Counted from the stretch's first letter, positions 19,761 through 30,807 are shown. The stretch: 64,000 bases of DNA from Lentinula raphanica (GCA_027919835.1 JANVFP010000009.1:1116001-1180000), one strand, 5' to 3'. Made by a program: numbers and translations. The notes: generated by a model from the sequence alone, not told the origin.

Positions 19761-22753
19761 CACAGCACATCTGTGTTCTCCATGCTTGCAGGGACTGGGG
19801 TACGAACAACCTTTGAGACCATTATGGGAGAAGCATACACGTTTTCCTCCGGAGTTCCTAAAGACTCCTTCGTCATCTTGTTTGAGATAGTCGGAGGCTG
19901 AGGCTGTGTGATTCTTGCTGTGATGGTCCCCCCCGCAGAAGATGCAACGATGCTTTGTGAACTTGTTCTGATTATTTTTTCCCTGGTAAGACGAGGAACC
20001 CGCGTTATGACGAAAGGGTTGTTTCGAGTGATTCGGTTGAAATGTGAAGTTCCCTTTATTGTTTTTGAAAGCCGCCCGTCGTTCGGCCTCTTTCCTCTCC
20101 TGTTCTCTCTTCTCAGCCACATCTTTCCACGCTTCGTAGACGTCCCGATATAATATAAAGTCGAAGAAGTCAATTCTCTCCTTCCTCTCGGGCCTAGCTC
20201 TCCAAAATTGTATCTTGGTGTCCACATAGAACATAAGAGGAACATATTCTTCCCCAATCCTCGCTTGATCATCCACAATCCTGAAGAGGTTCTCTATCAT
20301 CTCCGCCGCCGCTAGCGCCTCCGTAGAACCCGGAAACACCTCGTCATCAGGAATGAGATGTTCACGAATCGCCTTTGGCATGTTCCGTTTGATCTCGTTC
20401 CAGTTGTTTATTGAGAGATCCATAATGGAGATGTCGTGTAGCTGTTTGTTCTTCAACCGAACCTGACCGCCTTCAGTGATCTGAAATGATGAGATGTCCA
20501 ACTGCGGCGCCGTGTGACTCGTGAACAACAAGTTACTCCTCCGCGCAAAGTGGCCCAAGGGAATAGGTTCGCTCCAGCCATTCCTCAACACCTTGATCAC
20601 GGCCTGAGAGACGCTCGTCAACATCCCGACTGGATCTGATGTCGGCATTACGGATTGCGTGACTTTAGGAAAGGGAACCTTTGACCTCGACGTCGTCTTA
20701 ACTGTTTCCTTATCTCTACGATGATCAGCGTCCCGGTCGTTATAGCGATCATCTGGCATTTCATGTCTGGGACGTCTGAAGTTGTCGAAGGAAGGAAGAT
20801 GATGTGTGGGATCACGAATTGTGTCGCGACGCGATCTGTGACGAGGTAGAGGAGAGACGCTTCTAGAACGCCTTCGCCTCATATCCCTGTCCCGGATGGG
20901 AGAACGGGAACGAGATAAAGACCTGGAACGCCTCCTTCTATTCTCCTGCTGACGTTTACGCTGAGGAATGGGGGAAGGACTGCGAGAGCGACGACGACGA
21001 CGACTCCCTCGTCGACCCAAAGAATCACCGCGGTTCGAAGCTTGACGCTTCAACCCACGATGGTGTCGCCCCTCCTCGTCCTCGTACTCTTCATCCCCCG
21101 GAGACTGATATCCTGGGATCTGATTGTCATAACGATCATCATACGAACGATGGTCCCTACCCTCCTTATCGTTGCGACGACCCCGCCGTTGGCGATCCTG
21201 AGATCGATCATCCAACTCTTGCTCCCCTCTATTCGCCCGGGCTCCATTCAACGGAGGATCAACCTGCATACGATAATCCTCCATATTATAAGGCCTGCGA
21301 TAATTATCGCGACGATGAGCGTCTGTGGCGGCGGCCCTGCGAGGTTCTTTTTGTACACGACGAGGAGGAGCCGGAGGGGTACTGCTTCGATCATCAGATG
21401 AATAAGATCGTCTAGAGTCCGAGGATCCTGAACGAGACCTCCTAGAGTGCGTATATCTTGTCGCGTGAGAAGGTGGCCGAACAGAAACCGATCGTCGACT
21501 CAAAGGAGGGGATACCCTATGGGACCGCGACCTATGAGTAGGAGGACGCGATTCCGACCTTCTGATAGGATGACGAGATTCCGACCGTCGAGTAGGAGGG
21601 CGCAAATCCGACCTATGGGTAGGATGATGAGACTCCGACCGATGATGAGACTCCGACCGCTGGGTACGAGCAGACCGAGTCCTTTGAGTGGGTGGACGAG
21701 AGTTGGGCCTCAAGGATCCTGACCTCTGGTATTGAGATCTAGGTTGGGAGGAGGATCGGTGCGAGTACGACGCAGACCTGTGTATCAACCATAAGACTCA
21801 ATCTCGAGTCAAAAAGGGAATCAAAAACCTTTGAGTTGGAGGACGAGACGGCATATAGTCCTCATCCGAAGAATCATCCGACTCCAGGAATTTACGTTGC
21901 GCGGTGGCCTTCCGGCTCACGCGCTCGCCGTTTTCCGACGCAAAAAGTTCGCCGTTGTTGGCGGCCTCTCGCCTAATAGAGCTGAGAGAACTATAATCGT
22001 CGAAATCCGACTCGTCTGTGCATAGATATGACAGAATCAGTATAAACTTCATAACCCATAATCATGAGGGAAGGAATATGAAGGAACCCATCCATAACTG
22101 GATGAGAACCACGGTCTTGGAAGACCAAAAGCCCCCAACGGAGCCTAAGTCCTAACTATGGACTGCTGCCCGGGAAGACAAGCATGCCTGGGAAGGCAAT
22201 ACACGCCTGGGAAGGCCACTTCTGGAGAAGCGAGTATAGACTGTGTCGCCAAGCGAGACGGGACGGTCTTGGGAAGACCTGTGCAGCGTTGGAACGCACG
22301 AACTGGGGACAGTTCGAACCCGGGAGGGTCGCACAAAGACATGTCTGGGAAGACCATGCCCAACAAAAAAGCATATATGCGCAGGAAACCACACTCACAG
22401 TCCGAACGGTTCGAGACCGAACTCAAGGAACGCAACGTGCGCCCTGGAGAATAGTCACTATCGTCCTCGTCTTCCTCGTCCGAGGTAGGAGGATCCTGAT
22501 GACCAGAACCTTCGGGAACTCCGCCAGATTCGCGCCCACGCTCGTTGGGAGGTGGGTTGAAATCCATGGAGTCCCTTCCAGCACCGTCGCCATCCAGAAA
22601 CGGGGAAGGCATGCGGCCAGTGTCGTCGTTCCCATCGGGACGAGCCTGGCCGAGATTAGATTGAAAATCCGCATTAGCAGAAACGCGCGTTTGGTTTAGC
22701 GCATACATCCTGCGATTGGCCTCGGATTCGGCCTGCTGCTGAGCAGAGGACAT
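19722..22753 (-). CDS. Gag-like protein of the DIRS/Ngaro-like element, three exons
   Basis: Exon 1 is 22753-22399 (start MSSAQQQAESEANRRM; acidic tail DEEDEDDSDYSPGR). Intron 1 is 22398-22016 (383 bp, gtgagt...gcacag). Exon 2 is 22015-21829. Intron 2 is 21828-21778 (51 bp). Exon 3 runs from 21777 to 19722. Phases agree at both joins. The product has a long Arg/Ser-rich, RS-like segment (about residues 190-420), then a helical region, then a C-terminal zinc-binding region (CIFCGGDHHSKNH, CFSHNGLKGC, HRCAVCGSQQHNSQSH). Role inferred: nucleic-acid-binding structural protein. An in-frame stop directly precedes the ATG, and the KDZ terminal repeat begins at the next base. Confidence 0.75.
22016..22398 (-). 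other. Long intron in gag with GGAAGRC repeats
   Basis: Inferred first intron of the gag-like gene, about seven times longer than its neighbours. On the plus strand it holds 'cttggaagacc', 'ccgggaagacaagc', 'cctgggaaggca', 'cctgggaaggcc', 'cttgggaagacc' and 'tctgggaagacc' within 22110-22360, a clustered degenerate motif. Confidence 0.5.
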
Positions 22754-22900
22754 TCACAGTAGCGAAAACAGGTTCAGAAAAAAACTGAACTGAACCTGAA
22801 CCACCACAATGTGAACCTGATATTGAACCACGATGAAGGTTCACTTTTTCGAGGTGGCTAACAAAGGTGAACCCTGGGTGATAAAACTGAACTCCGGCAT
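22754..22900. repeat. Left inverted-repeat end of the KDZ transposon
   Basis: Outer part TTCACAGTAGCGAAAACA pairs with the right end. Inner part has ACTGAACCTGAACC, GTGAACC, GGTTCAC and GGTGAACCCTGG, similar to the right end read in reverse. The outermost base is adjacent to the DIRS gag ATG (22753). Confidence 0.75.
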
Positions 22901-22983
22901 TTGGCCGGCGGGGAGATCGGGTAGGGGATGCCGGGTGACACATACCACTGTACCGTAGTACTACGTTGTCCTGTATAGGCACC

Positions 22984-25127
22984 ATGCCATCCACTCAAAT
23001 GCTCACACTTGCTTACCTCAATGAATTCTTGTCTGCATCGAAGGATGCACAAAATCTCTCCCTACCTACGATTGATCGTTTCATCCGTTTTACACGCCAT
23101 CTCAAGCAAGAAATCATCCTTGGTCTTGTAGATGTAACCATACCCCCTTCCTCTTTACCCAACCATGTCCAGCAATTCCTCCTCCGTTCATTGGAACTAT
23201 CCAAGAATATCATCGACCTTCTCTGGAAGAATCTTTGTCAATACATCTGGGAACTCGATGATCCATATCTTGATATGAATGAACGCGCACTTTTTGATAA
23301 TTATGGCTCCCAGACAGAAAGAAAGGAACGTCGACTAGGTATGAGTTATGCCAAAATGTTGATTCAGTTCTTGACTACTCATGGCTATAGCATACTTCAT
23401 GTTCTATCCTCCCTGTACTTCCTGTCAATCTTGCGGAAAACCCTTAACCAATATTTCACGAGTTGCGGTGACGTTTTTCACCAAAGAAGGACCATTCCCT
23501 GCATACTCAACATCTCTCAGATGCAAAGCTGGTCTGTCAAATGCCATTCATTCTGACTCTTGATACATTTCCTTATAACTCCCTCCTCAGATACATGCAA
23601 TATCCGATACTATTGTAACTATCGCGTTGACCTCAAAAACTACTGGCGTACCTACTATAGTAGCACGATCCCCACTGCAGTTCATGTCGAAGAACAATCC
23701 TATGTCCAAACCTCTCTCTCGGAGTTGTTTACCTCCTGCACACTCTTTGCCTGGGTATCCTTCCAGAACTGCGCTACTATCTACAACCATGCCCTCTCTC
23801 CCTATCGCTACCAAACCGTCTATGATAGCAAGTATATCCTCACCTCAACGCAAGTTTGGAGAACATTCGTACTTGTATCGTTGCTCAAAGACTGGAACGA
23901 ACATGGTCGTACACTTTCATTCCTGGATTCCGGCGAACTCAATCTACGGTTGAAGGAGGTGATGTGTGAGCGGAACGATCGTATGGTTACCGAAGGACAA
24001 CCTGAACAGCTCCATGCATGTGAGACCTGCGAGAAAATGATCCCTACTGATATTCCCAATTCGTACAAGGGCCTACGTATGTCGTCTTGAGATATCATTC
24101 TGCTCTTACTGACGTTGATTCAGGGTCTCTCCGAGCAGTCGTCACAGATGGTGTGACATTGGGTCATCCATGCTGCAAGGTTCACAACTGTACGGAACCT
24201 CTAGAGAATAATCGACATCATTGGTGTAAAACCCATTCACAGCAAAAACTCTTGTGCAGTTTTACAGACTGTGCGCGTCCTGCTTGTCCAGGAAAAAGAA
24301 CATGCGATGAGCCTCTACACCGAAGATATGAAGAGTACAGGTTATTGAAGGGGAAAGGCTTTTTCCTGCTCCGGCAACGACTACAACGGGCTGGCGTAAT
24401 TCAACTTTCTTCTTCGATTTCATCATCTTCAGCTAAGGAGGATGATTTACTCCATGCATTGGAGTTGGACGAGGGTGATGAGGATCCTGTACACAAATCT
24501 GACCAAGGTAATCGCCCTGCCAAAGCTATGTTTGCACGTCGTCGGACACATAACGAGCAGTTGGTTGTCTGTACATGTGGAGTAATTGCAGCACGAGCTA
24601 CAATGTATGGTGCAGAAGCAATATCAGGTGTTAAAGTAAGCTCAAACAAAATTTTGACCGTATCACTACACTTTGACTGATGCTTATTCAAGGACTTTTT
24701 GAAGTCTGTATATCCTAATCGGCTCGATCTTCCAGACGTCATCTTTTTCAACAATAACTGCCAGCTACAAGCACATCTACAAGCACAGAACGATCTTTAC
24801 TTCCAGCAAGTCATGCTTCCCGTTGATGTATTCCATTTCAAGTCAAAACATAAGGAAAGTGATGAATTTTGCCAGCGACACTGCAATCCTTCGCAATGGA
24901 CCGAGCTTGTCGGCGATGATGGTGAATGGGTTTTCAACTCATCTGCTGCGGAGCAGGGTAATGTTTGGATAGGTGGATATCAGGCTATAGTACGGGAAAT
25001 GCTGGTACACAACTACAATTTCTTTCTGGATGAAATGATCAAACGTAGGAACGAGGTCTTAGTTGCAAAACTTCGACGAGAAGGGAAAAACCCATATCAT
25101 ATTCCGCCGTATCATCATATCGAGTAG
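22984..25127 (+). CDS. KDZ transposase with CxC5 and CxC6 clusters, five exons
   Basis: Exons 22984-23338, 23391-23531, 23591-24076, 24124-24635 and 24693-25127 join in phase to 642 aa. The N-terminal part ends in a CxC5-type cysteine cluster (FYPPCTSCQSCGK ... LRCKADTCNIRYYCNYR, about residues 120-190). A CxC6-type cluster follows (GHPCCKVHNC ... HHWCKTH ... FTDCARPACPGKRTC). The C-terminal KDZ catalytic region has VDVFHFKSKHK, FCQRHCNP, FNSSAAEQGNVW (likely catalytic Glu) and FFLDEMIKRRN. The block usually reading (Y/F)DNxC appears here as FFNNNC, a probable Asp-to-Asn change. It would cut and paste the element; the change may have inactivated it. Start chosen at the first ATG in good context. 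Confidence 0.85.
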
Positions 25128-25165
25128 ATTCACAGAATACATACTCTGTACATACGATAATCTGA

Positions 25166-27340
25166 TTAGTCCGATGTCAAATCGATAATGTCTTCAGCTG
25201 CAAACTTGATGTGTCCCAGTTCTTCCGTTTTTACCTGGATCTCCTCCTTCACTTGCAAAACGAGCTTGCCTTTGCCCTTCCTCTGTTCGGTCAATTTGGG
25301 AATCTGCCCTCCATGACGCTGTTCAACCGCCTTTACAAAAGCCTTCCACGTACTACGCTGATCTTCATAGAAGGTATTTCGAAGGTCTTTTGGAGCTGCA
25401 AACCATACCGCTTTTGCACGAGCAACAGTAGCCTTGGCAGCTCGAGGGAATACGTCAGTATGCTTCTTAGCAGTTCCAACCTCTTCAAGCTCAGTGTAAC
25501 CATCGTACATGCTTCGGAAGTACTTGTAAGGCCATTGAGCATGACCCGAGTTTGCTTCACGCATTTGCTCTTCCGTCAGCTCTACGACTTCTTCGTTGGA
25601 GGTTGACGGTTGAGGTGGCAGATTTCCTGAAGTTTGAGGCCTGGGCATAGAAGGTGTCAAGAGCTCAGTCATTGAAGGAAGCTCTGGCGAAAGAGAGAAC
25701 ACTTCGGAAGAATGGGATTTCAATACGGATGTTTGTGTAGGTGGCAGGGAGGACTGCGAATCGAGTGGTGGAGGAAGCATACCAGGTCTGGGACGGACCC
25801 GGCGTCCATCGTCATCATCATCACTGTCGCTGTTCAGCTTGCGCTTGCGTGGATTCCTACGCGATATCTCTTTGGCCTCTGCTTCTTTCATGCCCTCTCC
25901 TCCAGCGCAGCCTTGGGATCGTAAGAGCACCATCTCACCAGGATGAAGATGTTGTTTGCTTGTACTCTCCTTCAGTACCCAAATCTTGAGTGCAGGATCG
26001 AAGGTCTCCAAAATACCATCTGAACGTACACCTACAGCTTTTTGGACGTTCTCGGAGCAGTCTGCAAGCCTGAAACACGGATATGTCGGGCACTCGACAA
26101 CGATGGTGCTGCCGGTTCCATGTTCATTCCAGAATCTGATGTAGACATTCTTCTGTACGTCGTTGGTATATGCACGCGTATTTTCCAATCTTGTCGTTAG
26201 AGCATGATAGTCCAGCTTACTTTGCTCTCGGCGCTCATAGTGGAGAGGACGTAGAGGACGGTTATGAAGATACAGGGGGCTTGGGGTTTCTGCTGATTGC
26301 TCGGGTGCCTTTGGTTTGTGCGCAGCTTCTTTGCATGCCAATTTCGCTTCGAGTTGGTATTGACGACAGCAGCCTTTACAGAACTTGAAGCTACAATTAT
26401 CGTTGATCTTTGCGGGAACCTTTGGAGCGACCAACAAAGCACAAGGACGTCCACAGCAGGCTTTTCGCCAAGTACCATTGATGAACCGTTCTTGAACCTG
26501 GCCTGGTTTCCATTCCGAGCATTCCGTGGATGAGGGAGAAGGTATTTGCGAAGATGCCGTGAATGTAGACTGTGGAGTAGAGGCAGTGATGGTAGCGTGA
26601 GGCACATTACTAGGAAGGGAGGGAAACGATGATGAGGGATTGAGATTTGAATTCGCCGCATCTGCGTTCAAACAATTTTGGAGTGTGTCGAGCAGGAGTC
26701 TCTGTCCGAGGGCTGCATTGGCGTCATCGTAATGAATTTGTTCTGCGATATCCAGAGTTTGGCTAAAAGTAAGTGCTTCTTCTTCGGACATAGGCTGATC
26801 TGGGATTTCGACATCGAGCGATTCCGAAAAGTCGAATAGATCCTGTAGGGCAGCCATTGGCATCTTGACTGGCTCAGATTTGCCCTCGTCAGGTCGAGGA
26901 AGGAAATGAGTAGGCGATGCTGGAACCGGAACAAAATCAACTTCTTCCATGGTTTGAGTGAGAACATCATGCATTGACATGCGGGAAGTATCTATCGTTG
27001 GTAGAACACCGCGTATAGGAGTATGGTGTCTGAGCTCTCCGACGTGTTGAGAAGGAATATCAGGACGCCAGGTTACGAAGTGAGTTTCGTTGCTACTATC
27101 GGCGACACACTGTATATACTAGTTAGTTTCACCTCCTCCTCAGAATGAATCATTACATACTGCTTCATACCAGTGTCCTCGGTGATGAGCATAGTTCGTT
27201 CCTGTGCATAAGAAGACTTTGACAAGGTTTGAGCATCCAGTGCTGTGATTACACCTTGCATTGATGGGTATATGGGCTGAGAGACGACGACGATACCCCC
27301 GGGTGGAGGCTTTCTTGCTTGTGTTTCGTGCAGCAGGCAT
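25166..27340 (-). CDS. Cysteine-rich partner protein of the KDZ transposon, two exons
   Basis: Exon 1 is 27340-27161, intron 27160-27110 (51 bp, gtatgt...atacag), exon 2 is 27109-25166; total 707 aa, phase 0. It starts MPAARNTSKK with a basic N-terminus, then a cysteine/histidine cluster (RCNHSTGCSN ... CTGTNYAHHRGHWYEACV). A second cluster lies mid-protein (ACCGRPCALL ... CSFKFCKGCCRQYQL). A region rich in Pro/Ser holds RKRKLNSDSDDDDDGRR, a possible nuclear signal. The C-terminus has helical charged stretches. Not a TET/JBP dioxygenase, which accompanies some KDZ elements. Role inferred: DNA- or transposase-binding accessory factor. No enzyme motif seen. Confidence 0.75.
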
Positions 27341-27739
27341 TACAGTATTTGAGAAGAGGAGGAGGATATGATTGATTTCTATCGCGGTTGTACAACCTTT
27401 AAATATGCTATCTACCTGAGGACATGGACCTGTAGAACGAACTTGTTAGTCACAATCAACGTCTGAGCTTTATCACTGAAAGCGCACCATTTTATTATAT
27501 TTGCAGAGGCCCTAGCTCAACTCTCAATGCACTGCTACTCCTAGCTTATGACTCCATGTTATACGATGAGCTGGAATCTGGATGGGGAGAGGACGAGCGA
27601 AAGATGATTGATGAGTCGCAGCACGTACGGAACTGGATGGAATCCGATTCATGATGATGGACGGAATTGGATGGAATATCCACGTGAGACAGTCCGGCAC
27701 TTGCTCTCTGTGTTCGGCAGCAAACGGCGAAACAATAAA

Positions 27740-27861
27740 GTGAACCACAATAGTGAACGGTCAATTTCACCACCAGGGTTCACTTTTGTCAAGGCAAGTT
27801 CACCTAGAGGTTCAGGTTCGGTTCACTTATCTTGGTGAACTAGGTGTTTTCGCTAGTGTGA
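27740..27861. repeat. Right inverted-repeat end of the KDZ transposon
   Basis: Read on the minus strand from 27861: TTCACACTAGCGAAAACA, then GTTCACC, GTGAACCGAACCTGAACC, GGTGAAC, GTGAACCCTGG and GTGGTTCAC. The order of motifs mirrors the left end. Confidence 0.75.
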
Positions 27862-28060
27862 AAGCTCTGTTTCTGCCACCACTTGGTCTTCATCAAAGCT
27901 TCCTGCTAATTCCTTCTGGACCTTGCATTCATCGATGGCTTTAGGTGCGTAGAATTAACAGGTCGAGATTTCGCAGAATGTGCAATAAAAAATCAAAGAC
28001 AGATAAATATACTTGAAAAAATTATATGGAGAAGAGAACATGGATTCCAGCCGTCTAGAA
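27862..28060. other. No gene seen
   Basis: AT-rich sequence outside the KDZ right end. It does not resemble the expected 5' end (A1 block) of the DIRS-like element. Confidence 0.4.
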
Positions 28061-28810
28061 ACGCATGCTGCAGCTTTCCAGTAATTCATGCTCCTTGATT
28101 GCAAGTACTGGCTTAGAGGGTATCTATTGGATCTTCATCCAACTTGCTGCGCGCCGCCTGAAGGTGCTGGAGATGGTCCTCGATAGTCACTACAGCTGAA
28201 CCAGGAGGCTACACGCGCTTCCCGTCATCTGCTTCAACTTCCGATTAGCTCCTGCACCTCCTAATTTTGTCTCTGCCAACGCGTCTTCAGTAGCCAGAAA
28301 CAAGTGCTGCACGACTTGCCTTGAGCTTCGTCTACTCTGGTCATATCTTCTATCATGACGCGATTACTCTCTATATCTCGTTATTCCGAGCCTCCCCGCG
28401 ACCCCTTGGTTATGGTATGCTTGCAGACTTTCATAGCAAAGGATACAGTGATCTGACCTCCAAATCCGACTGAGATACTGGTAAGCCTCTTCTTTCTTCA
28501 CCTATAAGTTTCAGGACAGAATACTGAATACAGTGCTTCATAGTCTGTCTTCCATGTCCGTTAAGGCATAATCCTGTCAATCATCGCCAACACCATACCA
28601 TAGCGAAACCTGTATCATTCACACAATTGAAAACAAACGCACAAACCTTAAACCCAATCTTCTCAAACGACGATCTTGCCAGTTTTTATATGATCAAAAG
28701 AAGATTCGGTATGTATTGATTTTCTGCTACTCTGTGAACTCCTTGGATGCCCACGAACGTCTGGCTGTTTCGTGAGATCCAAACACAAGTCACCGCGGGA
28801 TGGAGAAATC

Positions 28811-28834
28811 ACACGTTACAGGCGCGTAACGTGT
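28811..28834. promoter_or_regulatory. Conserved inverted repeat ACACGTTAC...GTAACGTGT
   Basis: 9-bp arms with a 6-bp spacer. The duplicated locus keeps the same arms at 36056-36064 and 36078-36086 with a 13-bp spacer of different sequence. Could be a dimeric regulator site upstream of the small gene. Confidence 0.4.
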
Positions 28835-28946
28835 CACAATTCACGCGGGCGCAGTGCGCACGCCGCCAGTCATGCTGTCGGACGAGCATGATTCGTTGGC
28901 CGAGCCCAGAATTCAACGTTGATCGATTTTCCTCTTCCTCCCTTTT

Positions 28947-29150
28947 GTGTTCGTCTTTCTCGATGTTCTGGAAATCTCGACCATACCCGTAAACAAGAAA
29001 GATTTCCGGGAGGCATATTGCGATCATTCATGTTGGGAAATTCCCTTGGGCGAATGTCGAGGATGGGTGCCAGTACTTGGAGACTGTAGTAGAATCGAAG
29101 CTGGATCACTTCGTGCTGAGAGAGTTGGCGATTTCAAAGCATTGGCCTGA
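28947..29150 (+). CDS. Small ORF with CxxxCWxIPL motif (possible exon)
   Basis: 67 codons containing LDVLEIS and YCDHSCWEIPLGECRG. The other duplicate has LDDLEISSIRM in one frame and SCDGDCWRIPLCDCC in another (36.18-36.33 kb), so the coding sequence is shared but frameshifted there. May be an exon of a larger gene; function unknown. Confidence 0.35.
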   Translation: MFVFLDVLEISTIPVNKKDFREAYCDHSCWEIPLGECRGWVPVLGDCSRIEAGSLRAERVGDFKALA

Positions 29151-29601
29151 GGGATATGGGAACGGGGGTACAACGAGCAGTCGTCTCTGTTTTCCAAGCA
29201 GGGATCAAGTCTAACCGGTGTTTTGCGAGTGATTGTGTTCTTTGTGCCATCAAGAAGATACCCGTGCTGGTGAAATTCGCTGGACCGCTACCCCAAGCGT
29301 GCGCAGATGTTGTTTCAAGAAGTGGTCGCAGAGTGAAGTCCTAGGTGAGTCACGCGATGGAGAACATCTTGTCCGATTCGACTGATTGCGACAGATAGTT
29401 GTGAAGAGATAAAGAAGTCAAATAAGTAGATGCGCGTTTGAGAGAAAGACATTCGAGTTACGGCACATCCATTCAACCGGATTCCATCTTGAGTTGTAAT
29501 CCTCAAAATTCCACGCCTTGTTTGTCAATCTTTAGTTCTTCTTCCCCTCGACCATCATTTGAACGTTCTTTTATTCTTCTGTTCGTTCTTCCTACCTCCT
29601 C

Positions 29602-29898
29602 ATGCCTCCTCAACGAACAAGACGGCCCCGGAGCCGGTTTCATCCTTACAATCCAAGTCGACCACAATTTGCTTATACTGATTTAGAGGTAAGTCCAAAT
29701 TGTGACATCTCCATTCTCCATCACCCTTTGAGCTGAAAACCTCGGTTAGGACTGGGAACTCGAAATGGTCTTCGTGCCCTGGCTATATTTTGCATTCGTG
29801 AGCTTAACCAAAATCTGAACATGTTTCAAAATCCTGATCCATTTCTATCATTTTTCCAGGTCGCTGCTCTCTTTCCTGAACGATTTGCTGGCGACTAG
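29602..29898 (+). CDS. 57-aa protein, three exons, family of two in this window
   Basis: Exons 29602-29688, 29750-29797 and 29860-29898, with introns starting gtaagt/gtgagc and ending ttag/ccag, both phase 0. Product: MPPQRTRRPRSRFHPYN..., then DWELEMVFVPWLYFAF, then VAALFPERFAGD-stop. The paralogue at 37001-37269 keeps intron positions, exon 2 length (16 codons), exon 3 length (12 codons plus stop) and the motifs RFHPY, D-x-E-L-x-x-V-F and FAF-VAALFPER. The N-terminus is basic and the middle is hydrophobic and aromatic (about 16 residues; could be membrane-associated). No known family recognised. Conservation of frame and splicing between diverged copies argues that it is expressed. Confidence 0.7.
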
Positions 29899-30640
29899 AG
29901 TTCCCGCGGTATTTTATCCTCCATGTTTTGTCTCTTTCTTACTTCTGACATCGTCAAATTACAGTCCTTGACCCAACATATTCCACAACAAAATCTTACT
30001 CATTTCACGTTCTTTTCTTGCATTAATCCACCTCGCTTCTACAATGCGCTCTCGGTAAAAAGCTCTTCTAGTGTTTTATTTCGTTTGTGATGCTGATATT
30101 GTTGAACAACAGTCTACAGTCCTTGATCAAACATACTCTGGCAACTAGAATTCATCCAATACACACTCGTTTCTTGCACAATTTCCATATCGCAATCCAT
30201 AAGTTCCCCCCCAAAAATGGCAAAGATCTGACCAATGGGGAATCTGATTCTTCCGGTATGTCTTCCTCGCAAATCAACAGCAGTGTCCGGCATCCTGATA
30301 GCTCTCTACAGCCCTTACTGTACTATAATCTGGGCGTCGTCTGAAATGTACCAATTGATGCTACTGCTTGCAATATCTGCTATCATAGTAGGTTATTCAT
30401 ATCCTCGCATGACAGTATCAAGCTCACAGTTCATCACAGAACTGCTTGCTCTTGTCTAACACATAACCAAATTAACATCATCGCTAACTCTATATCATGC
30501 GTGTACATAGTATCCATAGTGATGTTAAAATCATTCAAAATTTGCGAACTTCAAGTGTGGTGCCTACTATATGTCGTTGAAATCCAGTACACACATCAAA
30601 GAAAGCCGGACTCATTGTCGACTAAACCCGATCGTAACTT

Positions 30641-30807
30641 TCTGGACTGAAGGTGGTTGGTAAGTGGATTCGGGGACAGGTCAGCACATGAGGAGTCTAT
30701 ATCCTCGCAGCCACTGCATCTTTGAATCGCAGATAATTTGATTAGATTACTAGCCCGCTTTCACTGAAAGGGAGCTACGCCTTTGCTGTGTTATTTGTGT
30801 CAGTCCT
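30641..30807 (+). repeat. Structured repeat unit U7, degraded
   Basis: Keeps the H2 3' arm (ggactgaaggtgg), the tail 'tatatcctcgcagcc' comparable with 'aatgtcctcacagctgcc', and the 3' block 'actgaaagggagctacgcc' shared with U4. The H3 arm and C-rich loop are deleted. Confidence 0.45.

Larger units (their letters stand above)
16014..22753 (-). mobile_element. DIRS/Ngaro-like tyrosine-recombinase retrotransposon
   Basis: Minus-strand order is gag-like protein, reverse transcriptase/RNase H, tyrosine recombinase, then a 3' end built as repeat-spacer-repeat (184-243-184 bp). That is the split direct repeat layout (B1-A2-B2) of Ngaro-type elements, which lack integrase and LTRs. No methyltransferase domain is seen between RNase H and recombinase, again as in Ngaro. 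The matching 5' repeat (A1) is not found. At the 5' side the element stops at the gag start codon, where a KDZ transposon begins. At least three spliceosomal introns interrupt the coding regions. Confidence 0.8.
22754..27861. mobile_element. KDZ-type DNA transposon with terminal inverted repeats
   Basis: Both ends carry TTCACA[G/C]TAGCGAAAACA in inverted orientation (from 22754 inward, and from 27861 inward). Within 150 bp of each end lie several GTGAACC/GGTTCAC-type motifs, probably subterminal transposase sites. Inside are a KDZ transposase (plus strand) and a cysteine-rich partner gene (minus strand), convergent with 38 bp between stops. KDZ elements (Kyakuja-Dileera-Zisupton) are widespread in basidiomycetes. 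No matching 8-bp target duplication was seen at the two ends. Confidence 0.8.
28060..30450 (+). repeat. Segmental duplication, left copy
   Basis: Diverged but collinear with 35150-37980. Shared landmarks: 'gctgcagctttcc' (28067/35168), 'tggttcctcgatag' type (28170/35286), 'ggtatgtattgat' (28708/35941), 'tgcccacgaacg' (28746/35986), the ACACGTTAC inverted repeat (28811/36056) and a three-exon small gene (29602/37001). Conservation is highest in short coding segments. Confidence 0.7.

Noticed and set aside
22746..27870. An 8-bp target duplication around the KDZ transposon
   Set aside because: Flanks (agaggaca on the left, agctctgt on the right) do not match, at any of the boundary choices tried.
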